A stretch of 64,000 nucleotides of DNA from positions 39,850 to 103,849 of the forward strand of contig CBDCWT010000085.1 of NCBI GenBank assembly GCA_965223305.1, read 5' to 3'. Below the pieces are notes generated by a model that saw nothing but the letters and a program-made list of their open reading frames with translations, ran no database searches and was not told where the DNA came from. This DNA comes from CBDCWT01 sp965223305. GTDB taxonomy: Bacteria; Planctomycetota; Planctomycetia; Pirellulales; Pirellulaceae. Shown one piece after another: positions 16,050 through 23,960 of this stretch (position 1 is its first letter; each line of letters opens with the position of its first letter). The translations under genes and the position numbers were made by a program.

Positions 16050-18547
16050 CGCTGCTCGACTCTAGCCATCAAGTCCCGAAAGATCCGCTCATGTTCGGCA
16101 ACCGAATCTTGATCGCGAAAGAGCTTATGCTTCGATTCGCGAATCCGGGCGCGCATCTCGTCTCGATATTCTCGATCGCGTCCTAACCGATTCGCAATCC
16201 GGACGTATTGGTCCGGGCTATCGGCGATGCAATCCGGAACGCCAATTTTCTTGTAGCATCCGAGTGTGTAACGGCCGCGATGGTACTGTGATGGCAGGAT
16301 CACTGGTGATTGGTCCAGCGCGATCGCATCGTAAGTTGAGTTGACTCCGCCGAAGTGCGGCGGATCGAGGAGCACATCTGCAGTAGCGACCAAACTCAGG
16401 TAGTCGGGCAACGCTTGCTTGGGTATTTGCACGACGCGCGACGCGACGTCTGGCATTGTACGCTCGAATCGCTCGGCCAAGCGCCGCGCGCCGTAGCCGT
16501 ACCGATCCTGGGTGATGACTACGATTCCCCGTTCGTCTTCTCGAAGAATGGCTGCCAGCATCGGATCGAAGTCCAGGTGGAACTTGCCCAGATGCTGCGC
16601 GCACAGGTAGATCGTCTGTTGCTGCGAAAAACCAAAGGCCTCGCGGCTCTTCGCAGCCACCGGCAGCTCAACGGGCGTCTGGTAGCTGAGCAGTGTTTTC
16701 CCGCGAATGAGTTGTTCGGTGTAGTGCTCAGTGGCATCTTCCGGTTCGACCAGCTGGCTCGACAGATAGTAGTCGACGTTCGGGATTCCCGAGGTGACTT
16801 GGATCCCCCAAGATGTGCATTGAACCGGAGCTAGTCTGAAGAAGGGCAAGAAGTAATTCAGCGAGTCTGTACCGATCTCGAAGTAATAGAGAATGTCGAA
16901 TCGAGAGGCGAGAATCGCTTCGATCACTCGCTGTGGATGCTCGGGCAACCCGAGTATCTCGACGTCTGGGTCATGAATCGACCCACGGAAGCCTTTTACG
17001 GCCCGACTGGTACACACGATCGACAATGCAAACTCGTCTGAGTCCATCCGCTTCAGCGCACTCCAGATGAGACGCAGAAACGCGATCTCGTGGTGTGAGG
17101 TAACCACGAAGCCGATCTTTTTCTTCTGTGACGGTCGGGGTAGTTCGAAGGTCGGGCCGCGGTAGTCGAAAATCCTAGCGTACGCCTGCTTCAGGTTGCG
17201 AATGTTGTTGCTGGAGAACTGCAGGTTGTACGGTGGTTCGTTGGCTGCGGCGAGCAAGTCAGATAAATCGGTATAGGGCACGGCTCCACGCAGCGAACTC
17301 CACTCGCGGAGCGCTCGGTCATAGTAGTCCGACATCTCATCAGCATGGCTGAAGACGGTTGGGCAGAGTGTCGACAGCCGTAATGACTTGGCCGGGCTTG
17401 GCGGCTGCCGACGCAGCACTTCGCGATAGCTTGCCGCGGCTTCGTCGAGCCGATCCTGAAGCCGGTAGAGGTTGCCAAGGTTGTTGTGGGCAGCCAGATG
17501 TTCTGGAGCCACCCGGACGGCCTGCCCAAATGTCTGGATTGCGTCGTCGAGCTTCCCTTGCTGAGCGAAAATGTTGCCGAGGTTATTCAGTGCCTCGGCA
17601 TAATCGGGCTTGATTTGGATCGCCTGCTGGTGGCTCAAGATCGCAGCGTCGAGTTGGTCGAGGCTCCTTTGGGCTGCGCCAAGGCCGAACCACGCATCCG
17701 CTGATCGTGGTGCCAGTTGCAGCGCGGATTGAAACGACTCGACAGCTTCCTGCGCGCGGCCGAGATCCACGTAGCAGTTTCCGAGACAAGTATAGGCAGC
17801 AGGGAGCTTGGGGTTGCAGTTGATCGCTTCGCGCAGGCAGGCGACCGCGGCGTCGACTGCGCCTTGATCCCGCAGCACATTTCCGAGATTGATATACGCT
17901 TCGGCGAACTTGGGCAGCAAGCGTATGGCTTGCCGGAAACTCGCTTCTGCCTCTGCGTGACGGTGCTGATCTCGCAGTGCCAATCCCCGGTTGTTGATGG
18001 CTGCGGGGAAGTCTGGTTGATATCGCAGCGCCGTATCAAAACTGGCCAGTGCCTCGGCAGGACGTCCGGCTTTGGTCAAGACGTTTCCGAGGTTGTTGTG
18101 GGCGGCTGCGAAGTCAGGCTTACAGCGAAGAGCGGAGTGATAGCACGCGATGGCTGAGTCGTTCTTCTCTAGAGACTCGTAGGCGATTCCAAGGTTGTTG
18201 TGGGCCTCCGCGTAGTTCGGCTGGCACCGAATGGCCGCCTCGTAGCTGGCAATCGCCTTGGCCGGCTCGCCCAGCGAACGATAAGCGATTCCCAGGCAAT
18301 TGTGGGCGAGCGCGTGTGTCGGGTCTGATCGCAGAGCAGCATCCAGGTAGCCCACTGCGTCCTGCAGACGACCTGCTTGCAGGCTCTTGATGGCAAGTTG
18401 AACTTGCTGGTCGACCTGCTGTTTCGCTGGGACGAGATGAGCCTCGCCGCGAGATGAATCGGACGCCTGCAGCCGCAAACGGGACTGCAACCGCTCGATG
18501 CTCGAGGGTGAGAGAGACGGTTTGCCAGATGAACGACGTGCACTCAC
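16046..18547 (-). CDS. TPR-containing GT41-like O-glycosyltransferase (paralogue 4)
   Basis: An 833-residue protein, the longest of the four. About eleven TPRs (residues ~48-400) show strong consensus units such as AEAHNNLGIAYESLEKNDSA and AEAYINLGNVLRDQGAVDAA. The GT-B domain carries YYFEIGTDSLNYFLPFFRLA, QCTSWGIQVTSGIP, VDYYLSSQLVE, GKFHLDFDP and LDPPHFGGVNSTYDAIA. Trp in the (W/F)EIGTD block is Phe here, and the GKFHPDFD block has Leu for Pro. It is the first gene of the array, transcribed away from the epimerase cluster across a ~1-kb spacer that should hold its promoter. Confidence 0.85.
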   Translation of the reverse strand: MSARRSSGKPSLSPSSIERLQSRLRLQASDSSRGEAHLVPAKQQVDQQVQLAIKSLQAGRLQDAVGYLDAALRSDPTHALAHNCLGIAYRSLGEPAKAIASYEAAIRCQPNYAEAHNNLGIAYESLEKNDSAIACYHSALRCKPDFAAAHNNLGNVLTKAGRPAEALASFDTALRYQPDFPAAINNRGLALRDQHRHAEAEASFRQAIRLLPKFAEAYINLGNVLRDQGAVDAAVACLREAINCNPKLPAAYTCLGNCYVDLGRAQEAVESFQSALQLAPRSADAWFGLGAAQRSLDQLDAAILSHQQAIQIKPDYAEALNNLGNIFAQQGKLDDAIQTFGQAVRVAPEHLAAHNNLGNLYRLQDRLDEAAASYREVLRRQPPSPAKSLRLSTLCPTVFSHADEMSDYYDRALREWSSLRGAVPYTDLSDLLAAANEPPYNLQFSSNNIRNLKQAYARIFDYRGPTFELPRPSQKKKIGFVVTSHHEIAFLRLIWSALKRMDSDEFALSIVCTSRAVKGFRGSIHDPDVEILGLPEHPQRVIEAILASRFDILYYFEIGTDSLNYFLPFFRLAPVQCTSWGIQVTSGIPNVDYYLSSQLVEPEDATEHYTEQLIRGKTLLSYQTPVELPVAAKSREAFGFSQQQTIYLCAQHLGKFHLDFDPMLAAILREDERGIVVITQDRYGYGARRLAERFERTMPDVASRVVQIPKQALPDYLSLVATADVLLDPPHFGGVNSTYDAIALDQSPVILPSQYHRGRYTLGCYKKIGVPDCIADSPDQYVRIANRLGRDREYRDEMRARIRESKHKLFRDQDSVAEHERIFRDLMARVEQR

Positions 18548-18907
18548 TGCCAGATCTCCGAAGGTTCAAGCAGTAACTAAGATCGGAAAGCCCTGGCCAA
18601 TGCATTGGACAAATCTAGGCTTTGTCCCAAAAGGGAGTGATGCGTCAAAGTAGCAGGCACGCTCCGCGTGCTGTCCGCCATTGGTGAACTGCGCAAAGAG
18701 CGTTGGTTGGGAGATGCCGCATCTCGGTGGTGACGATCTTTTCCAGAACGCCGAGATGGAGCCAGATGTTGGTTTTCCCCCTTCCCCGGACGCTGGCGCG
18801 TGCGACCTTCCCGTTTGGAGGTCGTGGAGCTTCTAACTTAGTGCGTGATTTCGTTTTTCTTCACTCTCCCCTCGGGGAGAGTCGGCCCAAAGGGCCGGAG
18901 AGGGGGA

Positions 18908-18981
18908 GCACTCGCCGGCCGCTACGCGTCGGTTTCGCTGGGGAACCGTGGGCTAACGCCGGCTAACGCCCAGCGGCTGAT
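18908..18981. repeat. composite 74-bp repeat, copy A
   Basis: Begins GCACTCGCCGG and ends CAGCGGCTGAT. It matches 52240-52313 with a single visible difference, although the copies lie 33 kb apart. Confidence 0.8.
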
Positions 18982-19085
18982 GTTGCAGGATTCCGCTCGG
19001 TCACTGGGTGACGACCATCAGCCGGAATGCCTTAGCATCCGGTTTGTTGAAACCGTGGGCTAACGCCCAGCGGCTGATTTGGAGC

Positions 19086-19133
19086 GTAGCCGAACTCGCC
19101 AGAGTGGTAGCCGAACTCGCCAGAGTTTGGTTT
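19086..19133. repeat. GTAGCCGAACTCGCCAGAG repeat pair
   Basis: Two direct copies of the GTAGCCGAACTCGCCAGAG unit. This family recurs at 23797-23920, 30514-30664, 33730-33789, 41495-41520, 52321 and 52624, often with the complementary CTGGCGAATTCGGCTAC arm. Confidence 0.75.
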
Positions 19134-19599
19134 GGTGGGCTGCATGAAGCTTTCTAAATCAGTGAGTGCCTTGTCTTTCTTCACTCTCCCCTTTGGGAGA
19201 GTCGGCCCGAAGGGCCGGAGAGGGGGGGTACGCGAGGGGCGATCACTCCCGGGCAGCCCTCCCCGGACGCTATCGCGTCCGACCCTCCCGCGCGCGGGAG
19301 GGTAGAAGTAGGCGGAGACTACAGGCGTCTCATCTTCCTAAGTGAGTGTCGCCCTTGCTCGCAAGGCTACGGCACACGGAGTGTGCCGACTACGTTGCTG
19401 GCACGTTTCGCGTGCGACTGCCTACTCACTCTGAAAGCGGTGCTGTGACTGCAACGCTTGCAGTACCGCAAGAATTGTAGCGCCAAGGTATCACGCAAGA
19501 CGACCGGTAAACTTTGCCGATGATGCCGAAGCACGAAGGTAGGTAGTCCTCCGCGCGCATCTCTTCAACGTTCGTTCAGCAGCACCAGGGTGTCTCGAT

Positions 19600-20154
19600 A
19601 TGGACCGGATCGAACCTATGCCTTTGGCCGGTGCTGCCGAAGTACATAGCCGGCCGTTTAACGACCACCGTGGCAGCTTTGTGCGGCTGTTTTGCGAAGA
19701 GGCTCTACTGCCCTTGCTTGGCACGCGTCGCATCAGACAGATCAACTACTCAACCAACCTCCGCAAAGGAACGCTGAGGGGATTGCACTACCAGATTCCA
19801 CCACACTCCGACATGAAGTTCGTGAGGTGCGTGCGCGGCACCACCTACCACGCAATTGTTGACATACGACCCGAGTCGCCAACCTACTTGAAATGGCATG
19901 CCGTGCGGCTTGACGCGAAGGCGATGAACATGATTTGTGTTCCGGAAGGCTTCGCTCATGGTTTTCAAAGCTTACAGGACAACTGCGAGTTGATGTACTT
20001 CGTGACGAGTCCCTACGTTGCTGCCCAGCAGGCTGGTTTGCGCTACGACGATCCGGCCCTGGCGATTTCCTGGCCGCTGAGAGTCAGCGAGTTATCAGAA
20101 CGGGACGCACATCATCCGCTACTGGACGTTGGAGCGGGAGGGGCCGTCGCGTGA
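19600..20154 (+). CDS. RmlC/AscE-like 4-keto-6-deoxysugar epimerase
   Basis: A 184-residue cupin of the dTDP-4-dehydrorhamnose 3,5-epimerase family. The catalytic His is seen in TLRGLHYQ and the conserved Lys in DMKFVRC. The Tyr lies in FVTSPYVAAQQ and the Asp in LRYDDPALAISWP. These enzymes invert C3 and/or C5 of nucleotide 4-keto-6-deoxyhexoses. No rmlA, rmlB or rmlD gene is present, whereas CDP-glucose enzymes are. The substrate may therefore be a CDP-4-keto-3,6-dideoxysugar, as for the ascarylose 5-epimerase; this is inference. Its stop codon overlaps the GTG start of the next gene. Confidence 0.85.
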   Translation: MDRIEPMPLAGAAEVHSRPFNDHRGSFVRLFCEEALLPLLGTRRIRQINYSTNLRKGTLRGLHYQIPPHSDMKFVRCVRGTTYHAIVDIRPESPTYLKWHAVRLDAKAMNMICVPEGFAHGFQSLQDNCELMYFVTSPYVAAQQAGLRYDDPALAISWPLRVSELSERDAHHPLLDVGAGGAVA

Positions 20155-21062
20155 AAGTACTTGTAACTGGTGCAACAGGTTTCATCGGCCGACACGTCGT
20201 GCAAGCGCTGAATGCTATGGACGACGTGCGAGTGATCGCCAGCGGCCGCAACGAACAGAGGCTCTCGTTGCTTGAATGCGAACATGCTGCCTACGACCTG
20301 AACGAGGGTGATCCTAACTGCTACCAGCGACTAGGTTCTCCCGACGCGTTGATTCACCTGGCGTGGGACGACTTGGCCGACTACCAGTCGGCCACTCATA
20401 TTGAAAGAACGCTGGCCGTTAACTACCGGTTCTTGAAGTCGATGGTCGAAGCCGGGATTGCCACAATCGCCTGTGCGGGCACTTGTCTCGAGTATGGTCG
20501 GCAACAAGGTTGCCTGGCCGAAGACCTTCCGGCAGACCCGATGACCGCCTATGCGGTGGGCAAGGACAGCTTGCGGCGTTTTCTGGAATGTCTGCGCCAG
20601 CACCATTCGTTTTCATGGCGCTGGTTGAGGCTCTTTTATACGTTCGGTCCCGGACAGCGATCGCAATCGCTCCTTGCCCAGTTAGACCAGGCGCTCGACG
20701 CTGGTTCCGACGTTTTCCCGATGTCTGGTGGCGAGCAGCTGCGTGACTATCTGCCGGTTGAAGTCATGGCGGATCTGATCGTCAAGACGACGCTTCAACG
20801 TCAGATCGACGGCATCATCAATATCTGCAGTGGAACGCCAGTCTCGGTTCGCAGCCTCGTCGAGTGTCGCATGCGAGAACGGGGGATCAGCGTGAGGTTG
20901 TTGTTAGGACGGCATCCGTATCCCGCCTACGAGCCCCTGGCCTTCTGGGGAGATGATCGTCGGCTGAAGGCTGCCGTGGCGGCTTTTCGCTGGCCTTCTC
21001 CAGCCACTCGCCCGGTCAGTTCCAGCCGCAGACGTGCTGCCTTGACCGCCGCTGCTACCTAG
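20151..21062 (+). CDS. NAD(P)-dependent sugar epimerase/4-ketoreductase (SDR)
   Basis: A 303-residue extended short-chain dehydrogenase. The N-terminal VKVLVTGATGFIGRHVVQAL gives the GxxGxxG dinucleotide site, followed by the DALIHLAW strand. The active-site Tyr-x3-Lys is YAVGK in MTAYAVGKDSLRRFL, with the Thr/Ser partner in CAGTCLEYG. The GTG at 20151 is chosen because it directly begins the Rossmann fold and overlaps the upstream stop (GTGA). An in-frame start at 19935 would overlap the epimerase gene by 220 nt. Paired with the epimerase and the RfbH homologue, it probably reduces the C4 keto group of a nucleotide deoxysugar, as RfbJ/AscF enzymes do. The exact product cannot be read from sequence. 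Confidence 0.8.
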   Translation: MKVLVTGATGFIGRHVVQALNAMDDVRVIASGRNEQRLSLLECEHAAYDLNEGDPNCYQRLGSPDALIHLAWDDLADYQSATHIERTLAVNYRFLKSMVEAGIATIACAGTCLEYGRQQGCLAEDLPADPMTAYAVGKDSLRRFLECLRQHHSFSWRWLRLFYTFGPGQRSQSLLAQLDQALDAGSDVFPMSGGEQLRDYLPVEVMADLIVKTTLQRQIDGIINICSGTPVSVRSLVECRMRERGISVRLLLGRHPYPAYEPLAFWGDDRRLKAAVAAFRWPSPATRPVSSSRRRAALTAAAT

Positions 21063-21073
21063 CAACAAGATCG

Positions 21074-22498
21074 ATGATTGGCATGAACCACCAACAGCAG
21101 ATGCGCGACGAAGTTCTCTCGAAGGTCGCCTCCTACTACGAGAGTCAGTTCGGCTCGGCAGATACTTCGTTTCAACCTGGCGGCAGCGACATCCCCTACG
21201 CTGGGAGGGTGTTCGATCAGGCAGAGCTCGTCAACTTGGTCGATGCGTCACTCGACTTCTGGCTAACAGCCGGTCGATACTGTGAACGCTTCGAACGATC
21301 CCTAGAAACATACGTCGGTGTGCGTTGCGCGCTACTTTGTAACTCCGGGTCTTCTGCCAACTTGCTCGCCGTGTCGGCTCTCACATCGCCCAAGCTTGGA
21401 GATCGCCGGCTTTCGCCAGGCGACGAAGTCATCACGGCAGCGGCCGGTTTTCCCACGACGGTCAATCCGATCGTTCAGAATCGCTTGGTACCTGTTTTTC
21501 TGGACGTTGAACCGGATACCTACAACGTCGACGTTTCGCTACTCGACCGCGCCCTTACAGCACGTACGAAAGCGATCATGTTGGCGCACACGCTAGGCAA
21601 TCCGTTTCGTTTGGACGAAGTCCGGTCGTTTTCCCGTGACCACGACCTCTGGCTGATCGAAGACAACTGCGACGCCTTGGGATCCACTTACAAAGGTCAG
21701 CAAACCGGTAGCTTCGGCGACCTGGCGACGTTGAGTTTCTATCCGGCCCATCACATTACGACCGGCGAAGGTGGTTGTGTTCTCACCGACGATCCGCTGC
21801 TGAAGACTCTGGTGGAATCATTCCGCGACTGGGGACGAGATTGCTGGTGCGCCCCGGGAGCGTGTGACACCTGCAACCGTCGTTTCGATTGGAGCCTCGG
21901 AGAGCTGCCGCACGGCTACGATCACAAGTACGTTTATAGCCATGTTGGCTACAACTTGAAGATGACGGAGATGCAGGCGGCCATCGGTGTGGCTCAGATG
22001 GAGAAGCTGCACGAATTCGTGGCAGCGCGGCGTCGTAATTGGAACCACCTGCGAGAGAACCTCGAGACTTTCGAAGAGTTCTTCTGCCTACCCAACGCGA
22101 CCCCTGGCAGTAACCCGAGCTGGTTTGGATTCCCGCTCACCATTCGAGAGAGCGCGCCATTTTCCCGCACGGAACTGTTGTTGCGTTTACAGGAACGACG
22201 GATCGCCACCCGGCTGCTGTTCGGTGGAGACCTCCGCCGCCAACCGGCGTACCAGAACGTCGAGTGCCGTACGGTCGGCAGACTGCCCAACACGGAGTTG
22301 GTGCTGCAGCAGATGTTCTGGTTGGGCGTCTACCCAAAGCTGAGCACCGAGATGCTCGACTATATCGTCGAGACGATCAGAGATTTCGTGCATGAAAAGG
22401 CGGGAGTTCGGGGCGCGTCGCCCCAGCCACCTCAAATCACCGGCACCATCCCGCGTACGACTGCGCGATTGCAACCCGCAACTCAAGGGAGAACGTGA
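21074..22498 (+). CDS. rfbH: CDP-4-keto-6-deoxyglucose 3-dehydrase (E1, RfbH/AscC type)
   Basis: A 474-residue member of the DegT/DnrJ/EryC1/StrS fold. The Schiff-base Lys of aminotransferases is replaced by His in SFYPAHHITTGEGG (residues ~221-234), the hallmark of E1 dehydrases. These use PMP and a [2Fe-2S] cluster to remove the 3-OH. Cysteines suited to the cluster are Cys199 (DNCDALG) and Cys257/259/264/267 (CWCAPGACDTC). E1 works with an E3 flavin/iron-sulfur reductase that I do not find in the window. The last ~35 residues are an extra Pro/Thr/Ala-rich tail. The gene follows the SDR gene by 11 nt and overlaps the start of the next one, so it belongs to the operon. Confidence 0.9.
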   Translation: MIGMNHQQQMRDEVLSKVASYYESQFGSADTSFQPGGSDIPYAGRVFDQAELVNLVDASLDFWLTAGRYCERFERSLETYVGVRCALLCNSGSSANLLAVSALTSPKLGDRRLSPGDEVITAAAGFPTTVNPIVQNRLVPVFLDVEPDTYNVDVSLLDRALTARTKAIMLAHTLGNPFRLDEVRSFSRDHDLWLIEDNCDALGSTYKGQQTGSFGDLATLSFYPAHHITTGEGGCVLTDDPLLKTLVESFRDWGRDCWCAPGACDTCNRRFDWSLGELPHGYDHKYVYSHVGYNLKMTEMQAAIGVAQMEKLHEFVAARRRNWNHLRENLETFEEFFCLPNATPGSNPSWFGFPLTIRESAPFSRTELLLRLQERRIATRLLFGGDLRRQPAYQNVECRTVGRLPNTELVLQQMFWLGVYPKLSTEMLDYIVETIRDFVHEKAGVRGASPQPPQITGTIPRTTARLQPATQGRT

Positions 22499-23772
22499 TG
22501 CTGCTTAATCCGACAATGCAATTGAGCGATGTCGTCACGACGGCCAGCGATAGGCCGGTCTACATTTGGGGTGCTCGGCACGATGGTCTCGGCATGCTGA
22601 AGGCCCTGCAGCGCAGTGGCGTCAATCCAGACGGCTTCATCGACAACAATCCGATCCTGCACAACAAGACGGTGATGGGAAAAACCGTCCATCGGCCAGC
22701 GGAAGTGCTTGGCAGTGAAGCGGCCGTACAGAACCCGTTTGTGTTCGTAGCATCGGGTTACTTCGCCGACGAAATCTGTGACGAGTGTGCGACCTTCGGA
22801 TTGAGTAAGAACGCGGACTACGTGGTGGCCACGGACCTGCAGTACTTCAACTACCAGATCGACCATGCTGGCTACTGCAATCTGCGTTGTATCTCCTGCG
22901 CCGTCGCGAACTTCACGTCCCACCATCCGGGGGGATTTATGTCGGCAGCAACCTACGAGAAAGTTGTTGAGAAGATCGTCCGGGAAGATCCTTTCGTGGG
23001 CATGTTACGGCTCTACGACTGGGGTGAACCGCTGCTCAATCCGGCGTTTGCAGAAATACTCGAGGTAACCAATCAGTACGGGATGCTCTCTGTCCTGTCG
23101 AGCAACCTGAACGTCATTCGCAATCTGGACAACGTTATCAAAGCCAAGCCAACTTGGTTTCGCGTCTCCAACTCGGGCTTCGGGAAGAACTATGAGCTGA
23201 CTCACACGGGTGGGCGCTGGGAAGTCTTTCACAAGAACCTGTTGGCCCTCGCTGAGGCACGCGCCAAGTATCATCCGGAGATGGAAGTTGAGTTGTTCTT
23301 CCATATCTACAAGCACAACCGTGACGACTTTCCGCAGATGCAGGCCCTTTGCGACGAATTGGGTTTCATCTTGCGTTACACGCATGCCTATGTCTTTCCA
23401 CTAGATCATGTGGAATCCATTGTCGAAGGCCGGCCGGTAAACGACATGGTTAAGAAAACATGCGATCTGCTGCACCTCAAGGTCGAGGATGCGGTAGAGT
23501 TGGCGCGGCAAGAGAGGGAACGTCCCTGCTACTTCGAACGGTTCATCCGTATCACCTGGGACTTGAAGATGACCCAGTGCATCAATTGGTACGACCCTGG
23601 TTTGCTGCTGTGCGAAGGAGATTTCTTGTCGACGCCGTTTTCGCGGATTGTCGCACTGAAGCGTGACATGGAGCTGTGCAAGCGTTGCAAGAGCAACGCG
23701 CTACACAGGTACTGCAACGTCTACGGTGACAACAAGCTGATCCATCAGATCGAGAGCGTGAAAGTAGCGTGA
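22495..23772 (+). CDS. radical SAM protein with N-terminal Rossmann-like module
   Basis: About 425 residues. Residues ~20-105 form a Rossmann-like module (PVYIWGARHDGLGMLKALQ, GFIDNNP). Then comes a radical SAM domain with the cluster motif CNLRCISC (CxxxCxxC, near residues 127-134) and the DWGEPLLNP strand. The C-terminal Cys-rich region (CINW, CKRCKSNALHRYC) probably binds an auxiliary cluster as in SPASM/twitch proteins. The start is GTG 22495 or ATG 22498, overlapping the rfbH stop; AGGGAG lies upstream. A role in modifying a nucleotide sugar or a glycan is inferred from context; the reaction is unknown. Confidence 0.8.
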   Translation: MMLLNPTMQLSDVVTTASDRPVYIWGARHDGLGMLKALQRSGVNPDGFIDNNPILHNKTVMGKTVHRPAEVLGSEAAVQNPFVFVASGYFADEICDECATFGLSKNADYVVATDLQYFNYQIDHAGYCNLRCISCAVANFTSHHPGGFMSAATYEKVVEKIVREDPFVGMLRLYDWGEPLLNPAFAEILEVTNQYGMLSVLSSNLNVIRNLDNVIKAKPTWFRVSNSGFGKNYELTHTGGRWEVFHKNLLALAEARAKYHPEMEVELFFHIYKHNRDDFPQMQALCDELGFILRYTHAYVFPLDHVESIVEGRPVNDMVKKTCDLLHLKVEDAVELARQERERPCYFERFIRITWDLKMTQCINWYDPGLLLCEGDFLSTPFSRIVALKRDMELCKRCKSNALHRYCNVYGDNKLIHQIESVKVA

Positions 23773-23796
23773 GAACGTTCCACCGCTAGGTGATAA

Positions 23797-23920
23797 GTAG
23801 CCGAACTCACCAGAGGTAGCCGAACTCGCCAGAGTTTGGCGGACTGCCAGAGTATGGTAGCCGAACTCGCCAGAGTTTGGCAGACTGCCGATTCGTCCAA
23901 ATTCTGGCGAATTCGGCTAC
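23797..23920. repeat. GTAGCCGAACTCGCCAGAG palindromic repeat cluster
   Basis: At least three GTAGCCGAACTC(A/G)CCAGAG units followed by the complementary arm CTGGCGAATTCGGCTAC. Strong hairpin potential in the 188-base gap between the radical SAM gene and the GT4 gene. Confidence 0.75.
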
Positions 23921-23960
23921 AGATTGAGCGTGAAAGTCGCGTAAATCGGTTCCAACTGTT

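Larger units (their letters stand above)
18548..19599. other. repeat-rich divergent intergenic region
   Basis: About 1,050 bases between the TPR-GT array (minus) and the sugar-epimerase cluster (plus), so promoters for both should lie here. It is filled with repeats: a 74-bp composite (18908-18981) nearly identical to 52240-52313, CTCTCCCC...GGGGAGAG modules near 18868 and 19186, two GTAGCCGAACTCGCCAGAG units at 19086-19129, and CACGGAGTGTGCC modules near 18655 and 19373. I could not pick out a convincing promoter by eye, and no gene is supported. Confidence 0.6.

Noticed and set aside
18703..19063. Short frames upstream of the epimerase gene
   Set aside because: Composed of dispersed repeat modules; similar peptides recur wherever the repeats occur.
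19935..20150. Longer N-terminus for the SDR protein
   Set aside because: It lies inside the epimerase gene in another frame; the Rossmann fold begins exactly at GTG 20151.
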